Source: Dendrophyllia cribrosa (lineage: Eukaryota > Cnidaria > Anthozoa > Scleractinia > Dendrophylliidae). From it: a stretch of DNA of 64,000 nt. Where the stretch lies: positions 7,916,139 to 7,980,138 of the forward strand of contig JAJLRJ010000006.1 in assembly GCA_024195265.1 (NCBI GenBank), written 5' to 3'. A program made the translations under genes and the position numbers. The notes beneath the pieces were generated by a model. That model was not told the origin of the DNA, did no database searches, and worked only from the letters and a program-made list of their open reading frames with translations. Shown here piece by piece: positions 35,370-52,915 of the stretch; position 1 is the stretch's first letter; the number at the start of each line of letters is the position of its first letter.

Positions 35370-36425
35370 TTCGGCGTGCATAGATGTTCTTCTCGCATTT
35401 CTATATCCGTCACGTCCGGACGTTCATGAAACTCGCTGAAACCCTGTTACGTCTGAAACATGCCTGTTACGTTGGAAAAGGCACATTTTGCAAACAAAAG
35501 AGAAAAAAAATCCAGGGAAGCAACCTCTCTCTTTTATTTTCGCCAAAATTTACATGCAAAGAAATAGAATTGCTACGTGCTAGATTAAATAAGATCAGGG
35601 ACTTTTATTTTATAATACTGGTGACAGTTTCAGTAGAGGGCAAGTTGTTGGACAGGAACCAACACGACTCTTTTCGTTCTCAATTCCGAGTAAGTAGAAC
35701 CGGAATTACAAAAATAAAGAGACCACAAATTGCGCATACAATTTAGTGTCATGCACCAGGTCAGACTGGTTTTAAATATCAGTTCTTGGCTGTACCTTTA
35801 GCCCATGGTTGGAGGAGGGGGGTTTGTACTCTAATATATTGGATATAAGTATATGGGTATATGCCGCTGTGAAGGATATTCAAACAGTTTATTCTGGGAT
35901 GGGGTATGGAAATCAGCGAATCAGTTTTGGTCTAGAATCTGATCAGTGGCATAAAGATAGAGTTTCTGGAAAATAGATCTAGAGAGTCTAGGATAGGATA
36001 GCGATTTTTGACAACACATTCATTGCAACACATCAGTACGGCATGGATAGACATTCTCATCTCGAATTTCTATATCCGTCACGCCCGGACGTTCTTGAAA
36101 CTCGCTGAAGCCATGTAACAGGTTTGAAACATGCCTGTTACGTAGAAAAGGGACTTTTTTTTGCAGAATTTTAAATCCAGAGACACAACTCACCACTTTT
36201 TTCGCCAAAATCTACATGCAAATAAATAGTATCGCTACGTGCTCAGGTGAATATAAAGTTGTCAAAGTTCAGGGACTTTTGTTTATAATATTGTTTAGTT
36301 TGTTTGAGGGCAAGTTGAACCAACACGACTCCCATTACTTCCACGCAAGTAAAACCGGAATTACAAAAATGAAGATACCGCAAATGCACAAATTGCGCAT
36401 CTGAAAGTTTGGTGTCATGCACGGG
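35370..36425 (+). repeat. Spaced direct duplication upstream of the PTB-adaptor gene
   Basis: About 35370-35757 and about 36040-36425 are diverged direct copies. Shared landmarks are 'atttctatatccgtcacg', 'gaaacatgcctgttacgt', 'cgccaaaatttacatgcaa' and 'accggaattacaaaaat'. The copies are separated by about 280 bases of unrelated sequence. The proximal copy begins 170 bases before the ATG and may include promoter or 5' UTR. Confidence 0.8.
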
Positions 36426-37272
36426 GTTTCATTTACTGGGAAACTGATCAATAAGTATGAAGTTAAGATAGAGTTTCTGATGTCTAGCCCAAAATATGGT
36501 TGCAAAATGCTGTTGAACATGGTCATGCGTACGGTAAGGGTTTCAGAGGCCCAGCGGCAGACACCCACCCAAAAATGTCCAGAGTACCCACGGATCTCAA
36601 GCTTTAGGCAGACTCTCTCGGTCAAGAGGAGGCCGAGGGCAGTGGGGTACTGCATGAGTCTGCAAGTGTTTGTTGGCCGATACATATACTTTATAAAACA
36701 ATAAATGCACCCAATTAAACAACAAATGGTTTTGCACCCAAGTTGAAAAGCGAAAACATTGCCAGTCAGGAGCCGTATTTTTCCCTTGTCCCAGTTTAAT
36801 GTTAGCAAATTTTCGTGTTACGTAATGTTCCAAGCAGGACTATCGTTCATTGGCTATCGAGACAATAAAGGGTTCTCTTGTTCTTAACATAACAGAGGTC
36901 TGATGTTTCTAAGCAGTTTTAAAAATGACGTAGCTAGTTAAAAATCATTTGACTCAGAAAAAGCTTATAAAATCACGCGAAAATTTATTTTCAAATTAGT
37001 TAAGTCAACTCTCTCTTTAGAATTAATAGAGGTGCACTAATATCGATCAGACTCTCCCCGCAAGGAACGGAGAAATAGGGGAAAGAGGCCGGACATCCTT
37101 GTATTTTCCTCACATCCCCCCACCCCCGCCAAAAAAAACAGACCCAAAATATCGTATCGTAGGTTTACATCGACCTGAGAACGGCCAACATCAACGTGAA
37201 AAGAGAGAGGGGAAGAAATCAGTGGCGGACCCAGAGAAGTGAAGTGAAAGAAGGCTTAGAATAAAAAGAATG

Positions 37273-37321
37273 GGGGCGGGGGGAGGGGGGAGGGGGGAGG
37301 GGGAGGGGGGAGGGGGAGGGG
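37273..37321. repeat. G-rich (GGGGGGA)n tract
   Basis: Seven or more G runs of 4-6 bases are separated by single A or C, a strong G-quadruplex pattern on the plus strand. Confidence 0.9.
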
Positions 37322-38234
37322 TTGTCCCTGGGGCCCCTACCCTAGGTCCGCTCCGCCCTGTGAATGAAATAGTTGAGAAATCAACCATGTGACGCTTTGA
37401 AGAAGTGTCGTGGCTGAGTCGGTCAATCCCGAGTTATACCCGAACACAACCCCCGGGGCGCAACCGCTTTGCGCTAGCGACAAAATGAAAATAACACGAC
37501 GCAACAGTCCGCCTTCTCAGGACTAGCCTGCGCGACTAAGAATTCCTATAATCATGGCGACATCCGTCTGCCTGTTATCGGAGACGTTTTCCAGGCGGAA
37601 TGTCACATAGACGTCTGCTCTTGCATGTTGTGGGCGTGACTCAAATCCTTTTTAAATAAAAGAGGCCAGTGGAACTGACCTTGTATATACATCCGTTATT
37701 GGGTCATAAAAATGTGCTCGCATTAACGAGGTTTATCAGGTAAAGAAATGACTCAATTATGAGTGCTTTTTCGCGTCCCCAAAAAGTGGTCGTAAAAACG
37801 TAGCGGTTGCCCTCTCCACTCGATTTTTCCAGTAAGAGGAGGGGTGGCTCTACACAAGCTATAAAAACAAGGTGGTCGTATAAACGGGGTGATTGTAGAC
37901 ATTGTAAGCCGGAATTAAAATTGATAACTTCATTGTGTCTTAGTAAAGTCGAACAGTCAACTTTCGCTATCAGTATAACGATCATCTTTGGGCCACGATT
38001 TGTAATTGGTGTCCGTAATAGAGAGTCCGTAATAGCGGGAGTTATTTTCAGTGCATCTTTTTTTAACCGCCTGCCCTGCAATCAGATGCATGGCGGATTG
38101 TCCTTTATAGCGGAATGTTCGCAAGCCGGAGATGTCTGTATCTTTGGAACAGAACATAGCTAGCGAAAAACCACAAAGGGGAGAACTCGACGAAAGCTAA
38201 GGAAAAGGAAGTGAAATTAGCAAACATTTTGGAC

Positions 38235-38965
38235 TATCAACCAAAAAAATTACAAATTTCATTTTGGAAAATATTGAAAAACAAATAGTACTGTGCAAGC
38301 AAAAGTACTGCTGAAGAGGTTTCATTTGAATGGTCACACCATAGGATTTCATCCGCTGACTCAAAAGTTAGAACAAATGGTACCATGCAAAAGTACTGCT
38401 GAAGAGGTTTCATTTGAATGGTCACACCATAGGATTTCATCCACAGACTTAAAAGTTAGAACAAATGGTACCATGCAAAAGTACTGCTGAAGAGATTTCA
38501 TTTGAATGGTCACACCATAGGATTTCATCAACAGACTCAAAAGTTAGAACAAATGGTACCATGCAAAAGTACTGCTGAAGAGGTTTCATTTGAATGGTCA
38601 CACCATAGGATTTCATCCACAGACTTAAAAGTTAGAACAAATGGTACCATGCAAAAGTACTGCTGAAGAGATTTCATTTGAATGGTCACACCATAGGATT
38701 TCATCAACAGACTCAAAAGTTAGAACAAATGGTACCATGCAAAAGTACTGCTGAAGAGGTTTCATTTGAATGGTCACACCATAGGATTTCATCCACAGAC
38801 TCAAAAGTTAGAACAAATGGTACCATGCAAAAGTACTGCTGAAGAGGTTTCATTTGAATGGTCACACCATAGGATTTCGTTAACAGACTCAAAAGATAAA
38901 ACTGACTATGCCACATGTCTCCGTATAATTGAATCTGGACGTGAAACTTAGCTTCAATGAAACGT
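38235..38965 (-). repeat. VNTR-bearing element, seven-monomer copy
   Basis: It is a reverse-oriented copy. The tail complement (caaatttcattttgg, 'gaaaaacaaat') is at 38250-38287, then seven monomers of 87-88 bases, then the head complement (acatgtctccgtataattga) at about 38911-38930. Monomers alternate between two types (gaagaggtttc with catccacagactta, and gaagagatttc with catcaacagactca) over units 2-5. This indicates a dimeric higher-order repeat of about 175 bases. Confidence 0.85.
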
Positions 38966-39379
38966 GATGGGAAAAGCGATTTAAAATACGTTTTTCGGGA
39001 AACATTTGGAAGCGAAATTTTTAACCGGAAGGATGTTTTACAGTTGTGAATGAGCACATCACTGTCTGAACGTGACTTCGGGAAACTGGTAAAATTTTAT
39101 GAACACTGACGAATTTAAGGGTCGTTCCTCTTGACCCGTCCGTTACGTTGAGTGTTGTTCATGTTATTTCTGGCAACCTTCGAAAAGGGTGTACCACAAA
39201 ACTGATGCAAGCCATCACGATTTCAAGCTACGATCGTGGCCATGACTAAAGTATAAAACCATTCAATTGAAGCGGCTAGTGAGCAATTCCCCCCACAGTG
39301 GCGGAGGTGAATAAGCTGGACACCGGAGTGAAAACGTTGGAGGCTGAATTATGTTATGTTATATTTTTGCAAGATTGGC

Positions 39380-39401
39380 GGGGGGGGGGGGGGGGGGGGG
39401 G
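39380..39401. repeat. Poly(dG) run, 22 bases
   Basis: Uninterrupted G homopolymer in intergenic sequence. Confidence 0.95.
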
Positions 39402-39774
39402 TGCTCCTTTACTAGATCCGTCACTACTCCAACCTAGTAGTCTGATTACGTTCAGTTTTAAGCGTAGTAAATAATGTTGTTAATGTTGTATAAGGTAGTT
39501 CTAACTTTCGAGTCTGTGAATCAATTTTTCAAAACCAGGAACGTTAACATGGCGTAACTATTGTAGTTCCTGCGCATTAAATGAAATCCTCGCGTATGGC
39601 CCGTAATTGAGTAGAATATTCTATGCCATTTTTAAGCCAGAAGCTTATTACGTTTCTAGCTTCTGTTAAAGACTATTGAGCAGTAATTTAGTCGGGTACC
39701 TTTTGTGCCTGCATGGGGTTGAAATCCTTATAAGTTACCGTACGATTCACTGAATTATTTAGCAGTACTTTCCT

Positions 39775-39930
39775 GTCACGGTGGTATTGTTCAGTAATTA
39801 TGCTGTAAAAGGTGTTTCTAACTTCCGAGTTTGTTGATGTAACCCTAAAGTTAAGTGTGACCATTGAAATGAAAGCTATTGAGCAGTACTTTCCTGTGGT
39901 ACTGTTTATTATGCTATGCTAAAGTGTGCG
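39775..39930. repeat. Satellite-family fragment
   Basis: One diverged monomer of the 105-base subfamily contains 'gaccattgaaatgaaagct', 'attgagcagtactttcctgt' and 'actgtttattatgct'. Weaker remnants extend on both sides (39480-40040). Confidence 0.6.
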
Positions 39931-40905
39931 GACCATTTAGATGTAAGCTTCCCTGCGATACTGTATACAATATGGCTAGAACCAACTTTTATGACTAAGG
40001 ATGAAATCCTTATCAGTGATCTTTGAAAATGGGATTAATGAAGCTTTTGAGCTGAACTTTCCAGTAGTCCCTTTTCCCGGTGACCTTTTTTCGCTGTGTC
40101 GCGCGCTGTCCGCACTTTTTGCCGGAACGCCTTAATAAGCTTAGGTCAAACATGCTGGTCTTCTTCTGCTTTGTAGTCACGTTTATATGACTGAACAAGC
40201 AGCGCAGGTCGGAAGCGCCACCGAGATCGTAGACATGAGCAGGTGGGTCGAACTTTTGATTAGAAAGTCTGTTGTTGAACAGTTGCTGTCGAACTAGTTG
40301 TTCAGGTCAGTCGAGTTTGTGTTTTGCCGTCTTGTTGTTTTCTTAGCCTGCGTAGCTACCGTGATCGTTCTACAAGACTGAGGAAAGCTTTGTCGGTGAA
40401 GCGAGCGGCGAAGCCTCGAGGGAAATCGGGAGGAAGTAAGATGTTGGGATCTTCCTTCGCAGCTTCGTCGTTCGTGAATGCGGTTCGTTAAGCCGCCCCA
40501 CCCCCCTCCACCCCCCACCCCCAATCCTGACATACTTCGCAGTGTTCCCGCCCGCGAATGATCCCACCGTGTTATTGCTTCTTTAGACAAGAAACTTCGT
40601 TTTATATTGTCTATTCTTTCTCTCAACAAATGTTTATAAATGTGAGTATCGTTCAGGAAACATTACAAAGTAGGTCTGTATGGAGTACTGGAATCTCAGT
40701 CATCAATTGAATATTCGGCGATTCCTCAGCTATATCACTGAACATTTTAGCCCCTTTCCGCTCTGTTACAGTTAAAATTTTAGCCAGTCTTGGCATATAT
40801 AAAAATATAGCAGTCGCTAGCACAGGGTTCTTAACTCTGAATCACATGAACCTGAAGTAGTTTCAATGAACAAATGAACATATTATTCCATTTGTGTTTT
40901 TGAGT

Positions 40906-41306
40906 ACCCCGTTTCGCAAATACGGCAGCCATATTGATTTTGAAGTGAAACAAAAGAAACGGCAAACTGATCCTTACGGCAGAAAAACAGAAGCAGAAGC
41001 AAATAAAATAAAATAAAAGTGGAATATTTGCTTCTGCTTCTGTTTTTCTGCCGTAAGGATCGGTTTGCCGTTTTCTTTTGTTTCACTTCAAGTATTAATA
41101 CTGATCTAGGTCTGGAAACCCAGATCCGGCCATTCTCAACGGTTTGTTGCAGTGATCGTGCATTCTGTTTCTTTTTTTTATTGATTTTGCCCCAGGGCAT
41201 CCCATAATGAACATTGAAAACAAAGGAATATATTAATTTAAATGGTCATTATGGGATGCCATGGGGGCAAAATCAATATGGCTGCCGTATCTGCGAAACG
41301 GGGTAT
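40906..41306. mobile_element. Three-tier nested palindromic element
   Basis: Outer arms TACCCCGTTTCGCAAATACG (40906) and its complement (ending 41306) enclose two further palindromes. The first is 40941-41005 with 41023-41091 (arms of about 65 bases around (AAATA)n). The second is about 41182-41216 with 41240-41274 (TTGATTTTGCCCCAGGGCAT and complement). The frame openness on both strands is a palindrome effect. Confidence 0.75.
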
Positions 41307-41689
41307 GAGATTCGACTGCATTTTTACTAAAAATACGGGACATAACTCGTTTATCTCGAGGTTTCTTGACGATAAAAACTAAGTAATTGGGCTACAGAGA
41401 AAGGGAGTTTGACACTAAAATAACTTTATACCATCCTCTAATTTATTCCCATTTTATGTACATTTTGGTCAAATAAGTTACTTTGGTTCCTCTACAAGTT
41501 CATCTGTTCAATTAGTTACTTATGATGGCCTGTTTTGCGTACAACACTTTTTGATCAACCGAGTCTTGCTAGATAGACTGTTTAACTATCGCGGTAAAAA
41601 TAAAACTAGAAGAATCACGGTCATTCACGGAGAGGGTCGCAAAGAATGCGATGAACCAATCACAGGTTGAAGAACAGATCCACAGGTGG

Positions 41690-41945
41690 TACCAAACGCG
41701 GGAAAACATGCAACTGGTGCTAAGCGCGGGAAAACATGCAACTGGTGCCAAACGCGGGAAACATGCAACCGGTGCCAAGCGCGGGAAAAGAAGCAACTTA
41801 ACAGGTGTCAAACGCGGGAAAACATGCAACTGGTGCCAAACGCGGGAAAACATGCAACCGGTGCCAAACGCGGGAAAAGAAGCAACTTAACAGGTGTCAA
41901 ACGCGGGAAAACATGCAACTGGTGCCAAACGCGGGGAAAGAAATG
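41690..41945. repeat. Minisatellite, about 28-bp unit, nine copies
   Basis: The unit 'acgcgggaaaacatgcaact' plus 'ggtgccaa' repeats about nine times. A variant unit (gaaaagaagcaacttaacag) recurs twice at a regular spacing, giving a higher-order pattern. All three plus frames are open across the array. Confidence 0.9.
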
Positions 41946-42444
41946 CGAGTCAAGCGACGAGTGATTTTAGTGCTTTGTTCGCTCTGATTGATCATTGCAC
42001 GCTGGGATTTTTAAACGAATTGCTAAGCTTATTAAACCCAAATAATAACAATAAAACAAAATAAATGAAAGCCATTCGTAAAACACTTAAACAAATACAA
42101 AACTACAGCTACAACAACAACGTGAGAAACTTGGTCCACCTGTCTATAAACTTCCAAGAGGTAACGAAATGAAAGTGGCAAAGGTGCATTCAAATTTGGA
42201 AATGAAACGTTTAGCCAAAAGCAATTGGTACAATGTAAAAGCAAAATAATTGGAAAATCAAACTCACATTTCGTCGAAACCGTTTCATTCCTTGGATCTT
42301 AAAAAAAAAGTCTTTGAAATCTTGGATTCACGAAAAAAAATCACTCAACATATCGCTAAATGCTCATTTGTTTCTAAGATAGCCGGAATACTGTTTGTAT
42401 TAAAAAGAAAGAGTCTCTTGCTTATAGTCTATTTTTGTACCTTC

Positions 42445-42466
42445 GGGGGGGGGGGGGGGGGGGGGG
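42445..42466. repeat. Poly(dG) run, 22 bases
   Basis: It lies 175 bases beyond the 3' end of the YIPF4 coding sequence. Confidence 0.95.
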
Positions 42467-42640
42467 AGTGATAGGGTTGTGCTAATGAAAAGTATTGAAA
42501 AATACCCACGAGCCTATTATTTGAGAATGTTCTAATTTTGTTTCCTGGACATTGAAAGAAGCTAATTACGCATCTTTCCTTCACCAAATAGTGCTACACA
42601 TTTAACTATATCTTTGGACCATATATGATATATTAACTTC

Positions 42641-47417
<4,777 letters not shown>

Positions 47418-48038
47418 TTTGCTTCTACGTTTCTCAGTTCCTGTTTCTTTTTGCAGTTTATGATTACCAGCCCCCAATCAAACCAATCTTACGGCGACAA
47501 GACGAAAGAAGACTGGAGCGATCTCGTGGCGCCAAATTTTGTATGCTGTGTTCAACTATGTGTTCATGGGTTAAAACTTTCCTTGTTTTCTTCTCTAAAT
47601 AAAGCACTTAAAGAAGGGAAAACATGAAATAGAAAAGGTAAGCAGTGTAATCCCGGATCATTTGTTGTTGAAATCGTTGAATTTATAGCTCACAAATGAC
47701 GAAATGACACTAATCAATCGAAAAGTCCTCTTATTGTGTGCGGGATGTTTGCACGTTGTGTTGTTGAATTAAACTTAAATTTTTGTGGTTTTGTTGCTTT
47801 CCACAGTTTGACAGTCAGATAATATTGGATCGCTGAAAGTTCTGTTGTTCTACTCGCCTTTTCAAAAATAGATATTGAATGTTTTCTTTTCGATTCCGCA
47901 GAACAGACTATATAAACTCTTGCTGTTATCGATCCTCAGCTCGTGTGCTTTGATGGCGTCGCATTTTCAAGGAGAAGAACTTGGTCGTTCAAATTGCAGT
48001 GAGATAGATTGTTGTTGTTGGTAAACAATCATCATAAA
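47418..48038. promoter_or_regulatory. Divergent promoter region of YIPF4 and EXO1
   Basis: The two start codons point away from each other across 621 bases. No TATA box is obvious at a consistent distance from either start. The YIPF4 side has 'ccgccattttgcttc' around its ATG, a YY1-like CCGCCATTTT that is common in TATA-less promoters (inference). Confidence 0.6.
47953..48024 (+). other. Possible upstream ORF (23 codons) before EXO1
   Basis: An ATG at 47953 (context tttgATGG) opens MASHFQGEELGRSN... and stops at TAA 48022-48024, 14 bases before the EXO1 ATG. If the transcript starts left of 47953, it would be a translated upstream ORF. The transcript start is unknown. Confidence 0.35.
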
Positions 48039-51000
48039 ATGGGGATCCAAGGCTTGCTTCCTCTACTGAAGCCAATCCAAAAGCCTGTTTCGATCGCTGA
48101 AGATTTTGCTGGTCAAGTTATTGCTGTGGACGCCTACTGCTGGTTACACAAAGGAGCTTATGGATGTGCTATGGAACTGGTAGAGGGCAAGAAGAGTTTT
48201 GTGTATGTATCTCTCTTTTTCTCATGGAGTTCAGCAGCACTGAATTGGGTTTAAAACTAAAATCTGAAATCAGTGCTGCGTCATCACTGATTCATCCCCA
48301 GTCGTATAACAAGAGAAGCAAGGCCGAGGGGAGCACCTCCTTCCCATCCCCCCCTTCAGTCGCGCTAGTCTTATTCTGCGTCTATCCCTCATGCACATCT
48401 CCTGTGTCTTGCCAAGAGAGATGGCTGGGGACAAGTCAGGCATCATAAGGGATAAATTCCAAGAGTGTAACTTGTCCACAACTACCTCCTCTTGAAGTGG
48501 GCAGGGTAGGGCAGAGCAGCTGTACACAGCCTACAATAGACAATAGAGATCACCCCTGCGATGATAGTATTAAAACTGTTCATAATCCGGACAACTAGAC
48601 ACAAAAGTATATTGCGAACCGGTGATAATCAAAGACATACAAATTGTTACCACGGTTTAATTTGTGGATTGGCTTTGATAAATCACTCAGTCACTCTGCA
48701 TGAATTGGCAGGCGTGGCCTGGGAATTATTGCCGTCACTCAAAGACATGAGGTAAATGATTCCCGATTGGGCAAATAATGACCACAACAAAATCAAGATA
48801 ATGAATTTGAAGTAAACTAAAAGCAAGGAAATTCCTATTTGTGTCGGGGGACACAACACTGCAGGATTGAATGCACATTGGTCAGATCATATTTATTTTA
48901 TACATGTTATTTTGCAATGATGGCGCAAACTGGAAAAACAAAGGCCCAACCATTTTAAAGATCGTTACCTTGCTTGTCATACATGTAGCATGACATAGCC
49001 CCTTAAATATAATGTTTGAAGGATAATTTAATAATGATGATAACAATAAAGTTCTGCAGACTCCATGTTTCCAAATAGAAACCTCTTGCATTGTTTCAGT
49101 GTTTCAACATGGTCCCTAGAAATACCAATAATGTTTACACGTGTAACATAAAAGTCATGTACAAATCTATTTAATTTTCAGATTTATCAATTATGTTTTA
49201 AAACGTGTGAACATGCTTCTGCATTTCAACGTAAAGCCAATTCTGGTATTTGATGGATCTTACTTGCCTTCCAAAGCTGGCCAAGAAGAACGACGAAGGA
49301 AGTAAGTGCAAGCCTGCAAATTTTCTTCCCTAAGCAAGTAATTTGTCAGTCCAGGAACAAAAATGACCTGACAAGAAATCAGTCTGGTCAGTCAATTTTT
49401 GTTCTGCATGGATTATCTTTACTAAAGAGTGCTTGGTGTTCAAAGCTAACTAAGTTTTCCATGTTTTACAGAGAGAAAAGATTTTCTGTCTGAAATTAGT
49501 TGAAGCATAACTACCCAGTGCATCTGTCAGGCCAGGTTGAGCCTTCACCAGTCAAAATGCCAAATTTACCAGACATTTGTCCGATGACAGGCTGTCATTT
49601 GCAGCCTTGTAAGTGCCTTTCAGTAATGAACATGCACAAGTAATACCTTCGTGATATGTACTTTCTGAGAATGCCAAACTAAAATTTTGAATGGTCACAA
49701 GGATTCCATCCACACACGTTGGTGTACATCTGCTACAGAACTGTATGCCACACACGTTGGTGTACATCTGCTACAGAACTGTATGTTCTGTAATATGTCA
49801 TGTTCCTGTAGTGGAGATGGCAGTAGTTATCAGGGGTGTACCCAGCCTATTTGCAAGGGGGGAGGGGGGTGGGTGGGGGGGGGGGGGGGGGGGGGTAACA
49901 GTTACACAGGCTTTCAAAATGCATGTGCATGTCACTTTCAGTATAAACAATAAACAATGTGCAATAAACTAGTCAAGACTATTTTTTATTCAATACCATA
50001 TCAAATTGTATGAAAATACGTAATTTATTATGTTTGAACTAGGACAAGACAAGAGAACAAGGCCAAAGGTTTGGCATTTTTGAGAGCTGGAAACAGGCAA
50101 CAGGCTTTAGAATGCTTTCAGAAGTGTATTGATATCAGCCCAGAAATGGCTCTTGAAGTCATTAAGGTTAGTGTGTTTTTATTGAGAAATATGTTTTGAG
50201 AAAAGTTGAGATATTTTAATTCCTTGCAGTTTCCCTGTGTGCTTTGTTAATGCGTCTCAATACATTAGATTTCCTGAGACAAAAACCTGTTCATATTTAA
50301 AATTAGTTATAATAATTGCATCTAATTAATTTTTGAACATTCAATTATTAAAAAAAAGCTTTAATTAGACACCCACATGCCTACATCTGTACATGCCAAT
50401 TATGTGAGAAATAGGCATGCAGATGACCAATCACAATAATGAGTATTTGTTATTGATATGATTAATTGAATTATTATACGTTATACTGTCTCTATCTGTC
50501 TTCTCATTGGCTAAGAGCCTGCAGTTAATTCTGGAAATCAGCTCAACCTACAGATCACTCACTAATCTGCTAGCTTTTTAGTGATAATTTCAACTGAATA
50601 AGCTATAGAGTGCATGTGCAATGCATAATTTCCAAGAGCAATGTCAAGTTGACAGGTGGTGAATTCTGTTCTTGTTGGAAAATAATCAAACTGTGTTCTG
50701 TGCGACAGTGCATTTGTTGTTATTTTCTTTAAAACAATGAATAATAAAACAATAATAAAACAATAATATTATAAGATTTGGTTTTTGTGATATCTGGAAT
50801 AATCAAGGTCTTGGTAAAATTAGTGTTACCAAAGTTGAAGGCTGAGGCTAATAACACTTACCTTGAACTTTAAATTATTCTGGATATCACAATAATTTAT
50901 TGTTTATAATCATGCTAGTGGAAATTTTTTTGGTTTAATTAGAAGAACCTTTGGGTTAGTACATTGTACATGTACATACTACATGTAGTTACCCAAAGAG

Positions 51001-52808
51001 CAAGCATGAAAATCAATTTCCTTTGCACCCTGATTTACCACTAGATTGTTATATCTCTACTCATTAAAACAGTGGGAACCCCAGGGATGTAAATAATAGC
51101 CGGGAACCGGGGAAATTACCCAGCTGCGAACTTCATTTTTCCGGCTATAAAAGCCAAGTGCAGCTTTATAAGAACTACATTTTTCTCGTTTTTAACCAGC
51201 TGTCAGTTCTATATTCCTGCCTGTTAAAAACTGAATCTACATCCCTGAACCCAAACAATTGCCAGGGGAGGACCCACATTAGAATAGTTGCCCATCCATG
51301 GGGGAGACTGAGTAATAAGGTTATGGGAAATGCTCATGCTCACTTCATACGTCTATGAAAACTGTAGCTAAGCGACACCCCGTGGGGGGGGGGGGGGGGG
51401 GGGGGGGGATACTCGGGTATATTTTGGGTGGGTATGTGCCGCCCTGGTCGCCAAATTTGGACCCTGTTTTAGCAAAAGGTCAATTTTTAATACCCCGTTC
51501 TAGAAAAAATGGCTGCTGATAATCTGAAGCTTTCGTGCATTCAAAATATTATACCCCGTTCTAGGAAACATCTCTAAAATGGATACCCCGTTCTAGATCT
51601 CCCAAAATCACGACCCCATTGGGCGGTACACACCTGTATAGGTATTTTGGGGGAGTACCCCCCCCCCCCCCCCCCCCCCGTACCCCCTGGAGCGACACCA
51701 TGTTGTTCACACGCTATGCTGCCAGGAAACATCTCTAAAATGGATACCCCGTTCTAGATCAGGACTCCCAAAATCACGACCCCATTGGGCGGTACACACC
51801 TGTATAGGTATTTTGGGGGAGTACCCCCCCCCCCCACCCCCGGAGCGACACCATGTTGTTCACACGCTATGCTGCTTGTTGTAATTATTCTAGGAATGTA
51901 GGAAGAAGGGTGTGGACTGCATTGTAGCACCTTACGAGGCGGATGCTCAACTAGCATACCTGGTAAAAACTGGGATAGCTTCTGCCATCATATCTGAAGA
52001 CTCAGATTTACTTGTGTATGGATGCCAAAAGGTAGGTGGCCATAAGATTTGAGTTCTGATGTCTGTTCAGGATTTTATGCGCAAGTTATTTTTCTCCATT
52101 TGTCAGAAATAAATTAACTAGTTTGGGCTGGCTATCGACTGGTTTGATACATGTATATACAAAAACAATAATTGTTATTGACCCCAGTGTTGGTGGAGAG
52201 TGGTGGATACTTGATCCGCTGTCTGAAAATGTTACTATTAATAATAAATAATATTATATATTTTAATAATAATTATTATATAATGTATATTCTTCCCCAG
52301 GTAATTTTCAAGATGGATGCCTATGGCCATGGTCTAGCTGTCGATATGGCTGATCTTTCCAAGTTAACAAACCTAAATATGCACGAGTTCACTCAAGAGA
52401 AGTTCCGACACATGTGTATACTGTCAGGCTGTGATTATCTGCCTTCTGTTAAAGGCATTGGTCTCCACAAGGCTATTAAACTTCTAAGAAAATCATCCAC
52501 TGTTGACAAGGTAGATGCTGTAGTAAGGTTTTGACACCCAAAAGTAACCACTTCATAATTGTGCCACATGCTCTAAGCAATTAATGCTACTTACATGTTA
52601 TTGTTTAACCAATCTGAACATAACCAAACCATTTTTTTTTTCAATTTAAATGTTGTTTTGATTTACGCAATTTTATCTGTTTTCAACCTTTATTTTTAAC
52701 CATTTTCGTTGCAGCCTTGTGCACACGATCATACCAAAGTAAACGATACTGAAAACAACTTGTGGTCACTTGCGACTACTTGCGTTTGGTGGCCAGATCG
52801 CTCCCCCC

Positions 52809-52856
<48 letters not shown>

Positions 52857-52884
52857 ACAAAAAAAAGAAGATAGATCTCCACGC

Positions 52885-52915
<31 letters not shown>

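Larger units (their letters stand above)
35200..42640. other. Intergenic region upstream of the PTB-adaptor gene and downstream of YIPF4
   Basis: I see no exon set I can support. It holds the 5' flank of the PTB gene with a duplicated segment, a G-rich tract, a seven-copy satellite array, satellite remnants (39480-40040), nested palindromes, a minisatellite and a G run. The minus-strand open frame 40294-40629 is low-complexity Arg/Gly/Ser sequence and probably not coding. Confidence 0.6.

Noticed and set aside
38293..38890. Another CRISPR-like periodic array
   Set aside because: The 87-base units are fully homologous along their length, so it is a tandem satellite.
40294..40629. 111-codon minus-strand ORF
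   Set aside because: Low-complexity Gly/Arg/Ser sequence over a C-rich stretch, with no homology pattern or splice context.
41690..41945. CRISPR-like regular repeat array
   Set aside because: Units are contiguous, without unique spacers, in an intron-bearing animal genome. It is a minisatellite.
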